From: Eubacteriales bacterium | Lineage (GTDB): Bacteria > Bacillota > Clostridia > Christensenellales > Aristaeellaceae | Assembly (NCBI GenBank): GCA_028705775.1 | Contig: JAQWCW010000008.1 | Location: 1-64,000, forward strand | Reading direction: 5' to 3' | DNA length: 64,000 nucleotides | Part shown: piece after piece, positions 19,238 to 28,648 of the stretch | Position numbering within the stretch: position 1 is the stretch's first letter | How the letters are laid out: the number at the start of each line of letters is the position of its first letter | Notes under the pieces: model-generated | Told to the model about the DNA's origin: nothing | Databases searched by the model: none | What the model saw: only the letters and a program-made list of their open reading frames with translations | Made by a program: the position numbers and the translations under genes

Positions 19238-20215
19238 ATGAACGCCGTAAAAAGAGCAATCCTCTTAATTATGTTGGCGACGCTGACTGCGCTTCTTTCG
19301 GGCTGCGCGGCGGGAATAAACGAGCCGTCGGTTTCGCCGGAGGGCGTTATTTCACTTCCCGAAGGCGTTGAAACCGCAGACGACGGGAGCGCCATAATCC
19401 GCGTATACATTTCGGAAAGCGGGACAATCGAAGAAATGTCCCTAGAAGAATATCTTCCGGGCGTAGTGGCGGGAGAAATGAATCCTTCATGGCCGCAGGA
19501 GGCACTGAGGGCGCAGGCAATTCTCGCAAGAACGTATACTCTCAAATTCATATCGGAGAAAAAGAGCGCGCACGAGGGCGCCGATATATCGACAGACATA
19601 AAGGAAGCCCAAGCATATGCGCCCGACAGAATTAACGATAATGTCAAAAAAGCAGTTTCATCTACAAAGGGAATAGTGCTTATAAGCAGCGAAAACGAGC
19701 TGATAAACGCATGGTTTCACGCGCACAGCGGCGGAAAAACCGCGATGGCAAAGGAAGGGCTTAACTTTTCGGGCGACGAGCCGGAATACATAACCTCGGT
19801 AAGCGGAATGGAAAACGATGAAGCCGATATAGCCGCTGCCGAATGGACGGCTGATTTTTCAGCGCACGAGCTGCAAAGCATTCTATCGGATATGGGCATA
19901 GGGTCCATAGACGTGCATTCCTTCACGATACTTGAAAAGGGCACGAGCGGCAGAGCGACCGTCTTTTCAATTAACGGAAGCGAAGTCAACGCGGCGGAAT
20001 TCAGAATTGCGGCAGGCTCGACTAAAATGCGCTCAACGCTCCTCAGCGCACTGTTTCTTACAGACGGCGGCGGGGTTACGATGAGCGGCAAGGGCTACGG
20101 GCACGGCGTCGGAATGTCGCAATGGGGAGCATATGCGCAGGCACAGTCCGGAAAGAAGGGCGAGGAAATTGCAGAATACTATTTCACCACCGTCAAAACA
20201 GCGAGAATAGAATAG
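19238..20215 (+). CDS. SpoIID/LytB-family lipoprotein (lytic transglycosylase-like)
   Basis: 325 residues. The signal peptide ends in a lipobox (TALLSGC), so it should be lipid-anchored by Lgt. The SpoIID domain is clear: LEEYLPGVVAGEMNPSW, EALRAQAILARTYTL with the catalytic Glu region, AWFHAHSGGKT, and the C-terminal GYGHGVGMSQWGAYAQAQ. SpoIID trims glycan strands during spore engulfment; several paralogues act outside sporulation, so I do not assign spoIID itself. GGAGG lies 8 bases before the ATG. Ends in TAG. Monocistronic by position. Confidence 0.85.
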   Translation: MNAVKRAILLIMLATLTALLSGCAAGINEPSVSPEGVISLPEGVETADDGSAIIRVYISESGTIEEMSLEEYLPGVVAGEMNPSWPQEALRAQAILARTYTLKFISEKKSAHEGADISTDIKEAQAYAPDRINDNVKKAVSSTKGIVLISSENELINAWFHAHSGGKTAMAKEGLNFSGDEPEYITSVSGMENDEADIAAAEWTADFSAHELQSILSDMGIGSIDVHSFTILEKGTSGRATVFSINGSEVNAAEFRIAAGSTKMRSTLLSALFLTDGGGVTMSGKGYGHGVGMSQWGAYAQAQSGKKGEEIAEYYFTTVKTARIE

Positions 20216-20321
20216 TACCAATAAACATATATTTCGCCTATTTCATTTCCCCGAGCGTTTGGTTATAATAAGGACGAGCATTATCATGACGCTTCGCTCA
20301 TACAGAAATACGGAGGGAAAC

Positions 20322-21938
20322 ATGAAACTATCTCTTGAATCGCTTTCCGAAAAGAATGAGTTCCTGAAAAACGGGTTTATACTTCCGAAGTTCGATGTAA
20401 TGAGGGTTCGTGAAAAGACAGCAACCGAGCCTGTCTGGCTTCATTTCGGCGCGGGAAACATCTTTCGCGCCTTTCCTGCCGCAATAATGCAGACCCTTCT
20501 TGACGAAGGGCTTGCCGACACCGGAATCATCGCCTGCGAGGGCTTTGACGGCGAAATCGTTGATAAGGCATACAAGCCCTTCGACTGCCTTTCCGTTCTC
20601 AGCACTTTGAAGAGCAGCGGTCAGGTTGAGGACAGGGTTATCGCATCCGTGACGGAAGCGCTCAGAACCGACGGAGAAAACGAGTCTGACATAAGGCGCG
20701 CAAGGGAAATCATTGTTATGCCTTCCCTTCAGATGCTTTCGTTTACCATTACCGAGAAGGGATACGCCGTCAAAAATGCGGCAGGCGATTTCTTCCCGTT
20801 TGTCGCTTCCGATTTGAGCAAAAGCCCCGATGAAGCGAAAACGCTTATGGGGCAGATATGCAACCTGCTCTGGCTTCGCTTTGACAAAACCAAGCTTCCG
20901 CTTGCCGTATGCAGCATGGACAACTGCTCGCACAACGGCGACAAGCTTAAAAACGGCGTGACCGAAATGGCAAACGCATGGCGCGAAAAGGGATACTTCA
21001 GCAACGAATTCATCAAAGCGCTTGCCGACCCCGAGCAGTACTCTTTCCCGCTTTCAATGATAGACAAGATTACCCCGCGCCCCGACAAGCGCGTTGCGGA
21101 AGCGCTGACGAAGAAAGGCTTTGAGGATACCGAAACGATTATCACCTCACGCGGAACCTATACCGCCGCGTTCGTTAATGCTGAGGAAACTCAATACCTT
21201 GTTATAGAGGATTTGTTCCCCTGCGGTCGTCCTCCGCTTGAAAAAGCAAGCGTTATTTTCACCAAGCGCGAGACGGTTGACAAGGTTGAAAAAATGAAGG
21301 TCTGCACCTGCCTCAATCCCCTTCATACCGCGCTTGCGATTCTCGGCTGTCTCCTCGGCTACACCCTGATTTCCGAGGAAATGAAGGATGAATCCCTTGA
21401 AAAGCTCGTCAAGGAGCTTGCGTACAAGGAAGGAATGCCGGTAGTGGTTGACCCGAAGGTGCTTTCGCCAATGGATTTCGCGCGGCAGGTAATCGACGTC
21501 CGCCTCACAAATCCCTTTATGCCTGACGCACCGCAGCGCATAGCCACCGACACGAGCCAGAAGCTTCCGATTCGCTTTGGCGAAACACTGAAAGCATATC
21601 ACAGCCACAGCGGGCTTTCAGCCGCAAGCCTTCGCATAATCCCCTTTGTTCTTGCCGCATATGTCCGCTATCTGATGGCGATTGGCGACGATGGACAGCC
21701 GATGGCAGTAAGCTCCGACCCGCGCCTTGCGGAATTACAGGAGAAGATTTCGGGAATAAAGCTCGGAGGCAAAAACGAGAACCTTCACGAAATCGTCAAG
21801 CCCATCTACTCCGACGAAAGCCTGTTCGCAGTTGATTTGTATGCGCTCGGGCTTGGCGACAAAATCGAAAACTACCTCAAGGAAATGCTCAAGGGCAAGG
21901 GCGCTGTAAGGGCGGCGCTCGACGGGCTTTTCAAGTAA
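20322..21938 (+). CDS. Mannitol dehydrogenase family oxidoreductase (fructuronate reductase-like)
   Basis: 538 residues, a polyol-specific long-chain dehydrogenase. Visible: an N-terminal nucleotide-binding stretch WLHFGAGNIFRAF, the middle NCSHNGDKL block, and a catalytic-type LNPLHTALAILG segment preceded by KMKV. The family reduces D-fructuronate, tagaturonate or fructose with NAD(P)H. The length and N-terminus suit the longer fructuronate-reductase-like group, but substrate cannot be settled here and no uronate genes are nearby. The ATG at 20322 has GGAGGG upstream; TATAAT at 20264-20269 is a likely -10. A strong terminator follows. Confidence 0.8.
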   Translation: MKLSLESLSEKNEFLKNGFILPKFDVMRVREKTATEPVWLHFGAGNIFRAFPAAIMQTLLDEGLADTGIIACEGFDGEIVDKAYKPFDCLSVLSTLKSSGQVEDRVIASVTEALRTDGENESDIRRAREIIVMPSLQMLSFTITEKGYAVKNAAGDFFPFVASDLSKSPDEAKTLMGQICNLLWLRFDKTKLPLAVCSMDNCSHNGDKLKNGVTEMANAWREKGYFSNEFIKALADPEQYSFPLSMIDKITPRPDKRVAEALTKKGFEDTETIITSRGTYTAAFVNAEETQYLVIEDLFPCGRPPLEKASVIFTKRETVDKVEKMKVCTCLNPLHTALAILGCLLGYTLISEEMKDESLEKLVKELAYKEGMPVVVDPKVLSPMDFARQVIDVRLTNPFMPDAPQRIATDTSQKLPIRFGETLKAYHSHSGLSAASLRIIPFVLAAYVRYLMAIGDDGQPMAVSSDPRLAELQEKISGIKLGGKNENLHEIVKPIYSDESLFAVDLYALGLGDKIENYLKEMLKGKGAVRAALDGLFK

Positions 21939-21954
21939 GTTTATTAACAGCAAT

Positions 21955-21982
21955 AGGCGGCGGAGCGTTTGCTCTGCCGCCT
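21955..21982. terminator. Terminator hairpin between convergent genes
   Basis: AGGCGGCGGAGC (21955-21966) pairs with GCTCTGCCGCCT (21971-21982) around a 4-base loop, one G-U pair. It serves the dehydrogenase gene on the plus strand and could also close the long minus-strand signalling operon whose last gene ends at 22004. Confidence 0.75.
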
Positions 21983-22003
21983 TTATAAGCTTTTGTCGTT
22001 TTT

Positions 22004-23617
22004 TTATTCAACTGCCGAGGATTTATTGCAAACGGCGTTCTTTCCGTTTTGCTTTGCCGTGTAAAGCCTTCTGTCCGCCTCTTGGAATACGTTTTCCCCT
22101 CTTTCGGAAACGCCGATTCCTATGCTGACCGTAACTTCGCCTTCATGCTCGCCGACGCTTTTTTCTACGCGCCGTCTTATTTCCTCCGCTATCTCGCGGG
22201 CGCGGGTTTCCGGAACTCTCAGCAGCATCATGCACATTTCCTCGCCGCCGTACCGATATGCAAAAATCCCGCGTCCGGTAAAGCTCAGAATGATTCCCGA
22301 TACGCTTTTCAGTACCTCGTCGCCGCGTAAATGCCCGAAGGTATCGTTGACCTTTTTGAAATCGTCAATATCAAGCATCAGCAGGCAATACGGGATATGC
22401 TTTCTCTCGCAAATCAAGCGCGCGCGCTCATATTTCCTGCGGTTATTAAGGCGCGTAAGTCCGTCTTTATTCACATAGTTCATGAATATGGAGCCTAAGC
22501 TGTAAAAGAGAATGAGCAGATATACCGCGACTACCACGATAAACATATGGGTTTTCTGGCTATACAGCCTCGCGTCCTGAAGCTCAAGCTTTTCGGTTGT
22601 CGCCTTGATATCCGCAAGCAGGAACTCGCCGTACTTGTTTGTCATTTCATCCAGCGTTTCCCCTGCAATGCTTTTTTCAAGCGCCACATATTCGTTATCG
22701 TCAACCCCGTCGTCAAGAGACGCGACAATATAGCTTATCAAATTGAGCTTCATTGCCCTGAATTTGTACATATCGCAGTAATCAATATACTTTCCCGTGT
22801 ATTCCTTGAGCAAAGCCAAATCGCCGCTGTTGCAGGCGAGCCTTGCCATCAATTCGTAATAAGGAATTCTGAAATCGCAAACCACATAAACCTGTTTCTC
22901 GCCAAGCTCGAAATCGTCATTTTCGGAATAACGCGAAAGTATTTCTGCCGCCATGCCGAAATCGCCGCCGAGTATTGCGCTCCTTGCGCTCAGCAGCTCA
23001 AGCTTTGCCCTGTGCAGCTCCTTTTGCGAGCCGGAAGGCATCAGCAGAATTGCAGCCTCCGCAGCCTGCATGAACGCGCCGGAATCCTCATTAATCATCT
23101 GCATTATATCGGCGCGGGAAAGATAATAGCTCGCCTGAAGCTCAAGGGAAAGCGAGCTTATGTCGATTGCGCCGCTCAATCTATCCAGCATCAAATTTGC
23201 CGATGCGTACGAGCCGTTGGCGTAAAGCCTGCCGATATATTTATCAACAAGATATGCTTGGGATTCGCCGTCGCCGGCTCGCCCGAGATAGTAAAAAGCG
23301 CCGGCTGCATATTTTTTATATAGCATATCGTCGCCAATCATGTAGGAGACCTCCGCCATAGAGCGATACAGTCTTCCCTTTGCCGCGTCCGACGACGACT
23401 TGCAGTCGGCAACTGCTATAAGCGAATCAAGCTCGGCTCTTGCCGCGTCCTCGGTATAGGTAAGCCTGCCAATCGCCGCATCCAGAATCGCGTCGTTATT
23501 CCGCGTTGCAATGCCGGAGAATACGAAAAACACGCCCATGAGCAGCAACAGGACGGCAAGCGATACCAGCGCCAAAATAATCTTCGGACGGTTTTCATTC
23601 AAAAGCTCTTTTTTCAT
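22004..23617 (-). CDS. Membrane diguanylate cyclase with large extracytoplasmic helical sensor
   Basis: 537 residues. TM helix near 13-35, about 320 residues outside the membrane that look like TPR-type helical repeats, a second TM near 360-382, then a GGDEF domain (DGLTRLNNRRKYE, LMLDIDDFKKVNDTFGHLRGD). The signature reads RYGGEEM: GGEE is catalytically acceptable, but Met replaces the final Phe. No RxxD inhibitory site precedes it. Predicted to make c-di-GMP from 2 GTP. It is 61 bases downstream of the REC-GGDEF-EAL gene on the same strand, so probably the last gene of that operon. Confidence 0.85.
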   Translation of the reverse strand: MKKELLNENRPKIILALVSLAVLLLLMGVFFVFSGIATRNNDAILDAAIGRLTYTEDAARAELDSLIAVADCKSSSDAAKGRLYRSMAEVSYMIGDDMLYKKYAAGAFYYLGRAGDGESQAYLVDKYIGRLYANGSYASANLMLDRLSGAIDISSLSLELQASYYLSRADIMQMINEDSGAFMQAAEAAILLMPSGSQKELHRAKLELLSARSAILGGDFGMAAEILSRYSENDDFELGEKQVYVVCDFRIPYYELMARLACNSGDLALLKEYTGKYIDYCDMYKFRAMKLNLISYIVASLDDGVDDNEYVALEKSIAGETLDEMTNKYGEFLLADIKATTEKLELQDARLYSQKTHMFIVVVAVYLLILFYSLGSIFMNYVNKDGLTRLNNRRKYERARLICERKHIPYCLLMLDIDDFKKVNDTFGHLRGDEVLKSVSGIILSFTGRGIFAYRYGGEEMCMMLLRVPETRAREIAEEIRRRVEKSVGEHEGEVTVSIGIGVSERGENVFQEADRRLYTAKQNGKNAVCNKSSAVE

Positions 23618-23678
23618 AACGCTCCATCATCTTAGCAAATCTTAAAAATAAACGCGGGCAGATTAGGCGGGTATATGC

Positions 23679-26600
23679 TTAATCCTCCGTGCGCACGTTT
23701 CCGCGCCCGCTCTCCTTCGCTTTATAAAGGCGTTTATCGGCTATATCCACCAGCTGAGCAGCGTCAAACTGCGGGAATTCAGCCGAATCAACGCAGCCGG
23801 AGCTTATTCCGATTTCTACGCTGATTGCATCGTCATTAAGAGCCATATGCGGAAGAATCTTCATGACGCCTATAAGACGTTTCATCATTTCATTTCTGTT
23901 CACATCCGTGCAAACTATCAAAAACTCATCTCCACCGAATCTGGCAACAAAGTCGTCCGGATTGACGCAGAGATTGCTCCTGAGTACGTCAGCAACCATC
24001 CGCAGAATCTTGTCTCCCGCCAGATGACCGTATGAATCGTTCAGCTTCTTAAACATATCTATGTCAGCCATCGCAACCGAAACATTGCGCTTCATGGCTT
24101 TTGCGTCACTTACAAGCTCCGGCAGCCTTCTTTTGATAAACCGCCTGTTATAGATTCCGGTAAGCTCGTCAAACTCCATCTGCTGATGTATGGCGTCAAG
24201 ATTTGCATATAGAAGCTTTTTGTCAAACACATTATCAACGTATTCGTCGTCAAGCTTCGTTACCATTTCTATTACTGCGCCAGCGCTTCCGAAGGGAATA
24301 TATTCGGCAACAACAAAGTAAAGCCCGTTTGCTGAATACTCAAGCTTGCAATGCCTGCCTTTGGTCGTAAGCGCTTTTAAGGAAATGCAGTTATTGCAGC
24401 GGGTAGCCTTGCCCCAGACAGCGTAGCAGGCGTGTATTTCGCATCCCGCAGGCGCGCTTTGGCTGCATACGAGGGTGCTTTCCGGCTCGACAAGACGAAC
24501 GATATCAAAATGCGGCTTTAGCGAATTTACAACCGCAAAAACGTCCTGCGCGTTTGCGATGCCCTCAGGCGCTTCCGAAGCCCTGCGATGTTCGTACTCG
24601 ACAATCCTATGGCTCGCGATTACATTATGCACGCGCCGCCTGATGACATCCGGATTATACGGCTTTGAGAGGAAATCGTCCGCCTGCATCTGAAGGGCGC
24701 GCTTTTCGTTCTGCGCGCTGCCCTGCGAGGTGATAATTACGGGCAGGCTCTTCATCTTCTCGTCCGCGCGAATCCTGTCCAGCAGCTGAAATCCGTCCAT
24801 TACGGGCATAAGCAAATCGAGCAGGACAATATCCACGCTTGCGTAATTTTCGCACAGGTAGTCCCACGCCTCGCTCCCGTTTTCCTTTTCAACAATCGTA
24901 TACTCGCCGTCAAACGCGCCCGCAAGCACAGCCCTGTTGAACTCAATATCGTCAACGATGAGCATTTCTCTCTCAGACGGAGCCGATTTCTGCGGCTTCG
25001 CCTTCTGAACATACTGCCTCGCCGTCTGGCTCGTGCAAATCATTTCGGTGGTTTTGGAGGTCGCGAGCAGATTTTCAAACGCTTCCTGCTGCATCGGCTT
25101 TGCGTAATAGAAGCCCTGTACATAATTGCAGTCCATGGAGCGGAGCGTCGCAATCTGCTCGCCCGTTTCAACGCCCTCTGCGACGACCGCCAAATCAAGC
25201 CACTTGGCAAGGCTGATAACAAAGCTCAGAATTCCCTTGCCAGAATGCTTCGCCGTTTCGCTCTGAATGAACCTCATGTCAAGCTTGAGCACGTCAACCG
25301 GCATTTCGGCAAGCATATTGAGCGATGAATAGCCGCTGCCGAAATCGTCCATTTCAACAACGAAGCCAAGCCTGCGCAGATGGCTTACCGCAGTGATTAT
25401 CTGCGAAGGGTTATCGGTGTAAGCGGATTCGGTAATCTCAAGGTGGAGGTAACGGATTGGAACGTTGTATTTAGCCAAATAACCCAGCAATATATCGGCA
25501 AGCGCGGGATTATAGATATCAGCGCGGGAAACGTTTACCGATATGGCTATCGGAGTCAGCCCCGAATCAATCCATCTGCGTATATCGCTGCACGCTCTTT
25601 CCCATACGTACTTGTCAAGCTCCGTAATAAAGCCGTTCGTTTCAAAAAGAGGAATGAACGCGCCGGGCGACAGGAAGCCCTTAATCGGATGAATCCATCT
25701 TACAAGAGCCTCAGCGCCCGCAATCCGCTCGTTATTAAGGTCGTACTTCGGCTGATAGTACACCTGATACTGATGCTCCTCCAGCGCCGTGCGCATATTG
25801 CTTGTTACAAACTGCTCGTCCAGAAGTCTTTGGCGCAGCGAGTTATCGTAAACGAAGAACGGAACGTCATACATTCCCTTGTTCTTTTCAGCGGCAAGCT
25901 GCGCCCTGTCGCATATTACGCTTGCCGGAAGCGTCGAATCGTCAATCTCATAGATTCCACAATGCAGCTTTATATCCATGCTGATTGAAAATTCATTTAC
26001 CCGCGAGTACCACATTTTGAACGTCTCAGGCTCGTACTTTTCCTTATGCGGAACAAACACATAGAATATATCCGCATTAAACCTTGCGGCATAAATCGGG
26101 CGCGAAGCCTGATTTATCAGCGTCGCGATATATTTCAGCAGCTCGTCGCCTTTTCCCACTCCGAAGGTTTCGTTAATCAGCTTGAAGCGCTCAATACCGA
26201 TACAAAGCATATCAAATCTCGATTCGGGGCTTTGGCGGAGCTTCTCCGAAACGTTTTCAAAGAAGAACTGCTTATTATACAGCCCCGTCAAATCGTCTCT
26301 TTCCGCTCTGTTTATAAGCGCCGCCGTTTCGCGCAGCTTTATCATATTGCCGAGCCTGCGACGGACAATTTCAACCTTATAGGGCTTTGCGATAAAGTCA
26401 AGAGCGCCGAGAGAAAGCGCCTTGATTTCATCCTCATCGCTGTCCTTCTGCGAGGAAACGATAATCGGTATCTTGCTCAGCTCCGGATTCTTCTGTACAG
26501 CCTCAAGCACGGAATGCCCGTCCATTACAGGCATAACGATGTCCAGAATCACAGCGGATATCTCGTCCGAGTGGCACTTAAGCATATCAATTGCTTCCTG

Positions 26601-26705
26601 CCCGTTCGACGCCTCCATTGTGCTGTATTCGTCCTGCAAAAGCCGTACAAGTATTTTTCGGTTAACTTGTTCGTCATCTACAATAAGAATCAGGCGCTTT
26701 TTCAT
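23679..26705 (-). CDS. REC-GGDEF(degenerate)-EAL-REC-GGDEF c-di-GMP turnover protein
   Basis: 1008 residues, cytosolic. In order: receiver 1 (LIVDDEQVN, phospho-Asp in VILDIVMPVMDG); a GGDEF-like domain whose signature has decayed to FNADIF, so it should not be catalytic; an EAL domain with AEALVRW, LEITES and DDFGSGYSS intact, so likely an active phosphodiesterase; receiver 2 (MLIVDDIEFN, LLDLLMPVMDG); a Cys-rich linker (HACYAVWGKATRCNNCISL) of unknown role, possibly a PAS-like or metal-binding sensor; and a C-terminal GGDEF with canonical RFGGDEF and no RxxD I-site. Two receivers feeding opposed enzymes is unusual. The ATG at 26705 overlaps the upstream kinase stop in ATGA and has GGAGGG before it. 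Confidence 0.9.
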   Translation of the reverse strand: MKKRLILIVDDEQVNRKILVRLLQDEYSTMEASNGQEAIDMLKCHSDEISAVILDIVMPVMDGHSVLEAVQKNPELSKIPIIVSSQKDSDEDEIKALSLGALDFIAKPYKVEIVRRRLGNMIKLRETAALINRAERDDLTGLYNKQFFFENVSEKLRQSPESRFDMLCIGIERFKLINETFGVGKGDELLKYIATLINQASRPIYAARFNADIFYVFVPHKEKYEPETFKMWYSRVNEFSISMDIKLHCGIYEIDDSTLPASVICDRAQLAAEKNKGMYDVPFFVYDNSLRQRLLDEQFVTSNMRTALEEHQYQVYYQPKYDLNNERIAGAEALVRWIHPIKGFLSPGAFIPLFETNGFITELDKYVWERACSDIRRWIDSGLTPIAISVNVSRADIYNPALADILLGYLAKYNVPIRYLHLEITESAYTDNPSQIITAVSHLRRLGFVVEMDDFGSGYSSLNMLAEMPVDVLKLDMRFIQSETAKHSGKGILSFVISLAKWLDLAVVAEGVETGEQIATLRSMDCNYVQGFYYAKPMQQEAFENLLATSKTTEMICTSQTARQYVQKAKPQKSAPSEREMLIVDDIEFNRAVLAGAFDGEYTIVEKENGSEAWDYLCENYASVDIVLLDLLMPVMDGFQLLDRIRADEKMKSLPVIITSQGSAQNEKRALQMQADDFLSKPYNPDVIRRRVHNVIASHRIVEYEHRRASEAPEGIANAQDVFAVVNSLKPHFDIVRLVEPESTLVCSQSAPAGCEIHACYAVWGKATRCNNCISLKALTTKGRHCKLEYSANGLYFVVAEYIPFGSAGAVIEMVTKLDDEYVDNVFDKKLLYANLDAIHQQMEFDELTGIYNRRFIKRRLPELVSDAKAMKRNVSVAMADIDMFKKLNDSYGHLAGDKILRMVADVLRSNLCVNPDDFVARFGGDEFLIVCTDVNRNEMMKRLIGVMKILPHMALNDDAISVEIGISSGCVDSAEFPQFDAAQLVDIADKRLYKAKESGRGNVRTED

Positions 26706-28648
26706 TTGATTACCCTCCCAAACCAAATTCCCGACTCGAAAGAGATTGCGGCTTCAGAAAGCGTTCTGTAAAACTCCTCAGGCTCGATTGGCTTCGTGAG
26801 ATGCGCGTTCATTCCCGCTTCACGCGTTTCCCTTACGTCCTCGTTATACGCGTTTGCTGTAAGGGCGATAATCGGAACTGACTTTGAATCGCCCCTGTCA
26901 GTGGCTCTGATTTTTCGCGCGCATTCTAGCCCGTCCATTACGGGCATATGAATATCCATCAGAACCAAGTTATAATAATTCTCCGGTGCCGCCTTAAACA
27001 TATCAAGTCCGTCCGCGCCGTTCACCGCACCTTCCATTATTCCGCCGACGCGCTCTATGAGCTTACGCGTAACCAGAGTGTTTATAGGATGGTCCTCGCA
27101 AAGCAGAATCCTTTTGCCGCCAATGACAGCGCGGGCTTTTGTTATCGAGTCTGCCCTTTGGGTTCCTGCGCTGACGGCTCTCTTTTCATCTACGCGCTCT
27201 ACCGCAAATATTATAGTTACCGTGCTTCCGATGCCCTGCTTGCTCTCAACGCTGATTTTGCCACCCATTCTGTCTATCAGCTGCTTTGCAAGCGCAAGCC
27301 CCAAACCTGCGCCTCTCATTTCGGAGGTCATATCCGGATGCTCCTGCCTGAAAGGCTTGAACAGGTTCGCTTTTATGAATTCCTCGCTCATTCCGCAGCC
27401 CGTATCGGATACAGTTACGCGGCACTCCTCAAAGCTGCCCTGCGCGTTCTGCGTGCTTATTCGCACTTCAACGCTGCCGTGTTCCGGAGTAAACTTGAAC
27501 GCGTTGCCTACTATGCTCAGAAGCACCTGCTTTAGATGAACGTCGTCAATCATCACATAGCCGTCAAGGTCAACGCCGTCGTTTATAACCTTAAAGTCGA
27601 TTCGTTTTTGCCTTGATAACGGAACGAGCATTGCAAGCAGTCCGTCGTACACATCCCTATAATATAATATTTGTCTGTTTATAGCTACATTTCCTGCTTC
27701 AATCTCCTGATAATTGAGCGCGTCGTTTACAAGCCCGAGCATATACTTGCCGGACTCCTCCACAAGCGCCATATTCCGCCTAAGAGTATGCGCGTTTTCT
27801 TCTTCCCGCGACAGCTCCGCCATTCCGAGAATCACGTTCATCGGCGTTCTCATGTCATGGCTCATTCTTGAGTAGAACTCGAATTGCAGCTTCCCTTCCC
27901 GCGCTTTTACATAGCGGATATAGAAAGCAAGGAACAGCGAAAGCAAGATTAGGGTTATTGTAAAAAACAGCCCTATCATGAACAGTATCATTTGCTGCGC
28001 GCTGTTCTGATACCTGTCGGGGTCCATGTCAATTCCGAGAAGCCCGACGAAATTGCCTTCCACGGTATATATAGGCGCGTAGCCGGTAATGAAGCTGCCC
28101 CAAGCGTCGCTGGTGTATGCGCCGAATGCCGCCTTGGACTGCATACCGTTTTTCTGGCATTCGTCAAGCTTTGTGTACCTGTAAATATCGTCTCTCTGCT
28201 TCGGAACGAATTTACCTTCCTCGTTGATAAAGCCGTTCAGAAGCCAAACTCCGTCAAGCGGCGTATCCATCGAATATCCCAAAAACTCTGCCGATTCTTT
28301 ATCAGGACAGTATCTGTACTCGACCGGCGACAGCGGCGCGAGAATATATACGTTGGTTATAATCGCATCGAGCTTAACTCCGTCCCCGACTTCCATAAGC
28401 CTCAGATTGATTGCGTCCGTTTCCATCTGGTTGAAGGTAAGGGATTTCATGTACTCAACTTCGGAATCCGTGATTTTGAAGTTATTTTTGACAAGCAGCG
28501 CAATATCGGTGGCTGCCGACTCCTTCGACTGCAAAAGCTGCCTGTTGATATACGCCGTGCTGAAATAAAGGCTGAGCGACGCTATTATGAGAAACAGCGC
28601 GGACAGCAGCAGTATCAGCCGAACGGCGTTTACCTTTTTCGGTTTCAT
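26702..28648 (-). CDS. Hybrid sensor histidine kinase (sensor-HisKA-HATPase-REC)
   Basis: 648 residues. TM helix 10-30, about 190 extracytoplasmic residues (Cache-like by layout), TM near 222-246, HisKA with His in YSRMSHDMRTPMNVI, ATPase with GNAFKFT, DTGCGMSEE and GAGLGLALAKQ, and a C-terminal receiver (ILLCEDHPIN, LMDIHMPVMDG, LTANAYN, LTKPIEP). A hybrid kinase needs an Hpt partner to pass phosphate on; two free Hpt proteins lie at the head of the same operon. Its start and stop each overlap a neighbouring gene by 4 bases. Confidence 0.92.
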   Translation of the reverse strand: MKPKKVNAVRLILLLSALFLIIASLSLYFSTAYINRQLLQSKESAATDIALLVKNNFKITDSEVEYMKSLTFNQMETDAINLRLMEVGDGVKLDAIITNVYILAPLSPVEYRYCPDKESAEFLGYSMDTPLDGVWLLNGFINEEGKFVPKQRDDIYRYTKLDECQKNGMQSKAAFGAYTSDAWGSFITGYAPIYTVEGNFVGLLGIDMDPDRYQNSAQQMILFMIGLFFTITLILLSLFLAFYIRYVKAREGKLQFEFYSRMSHDMRTPMNVILGMAELSREEENAHTLRRNMALVEESGKYMLGLVNDALNYQEIEAGNVAINRQILYYRDVYDGLLAMLVPLSRQKRIDFKVINDGVDLDGYVMIDDVHLKQVLLSIVGNAFKFTPEHGSVEVRISTQNAQGSFEECRVTVSDTGCGMSEEFIKANLFKPFRQEHPDMTSEMRGAGLGLALAKQLIDRMGGKISVESKQGIGSTVTIIFAVERVDEKRAVSAGTQRADSITKARAVIGGKRILLCEDHPINTLVTRKLIERVGGIMEGAVNGADGLDMFKAAPENYYNLVLMDIHMPVMDGLECARKIRATDRGDSKSVPIIALTANAYNEDVRETREAGMNAHLTKPIEPEEFYRTLSEAAISFESGIWFGRVIK

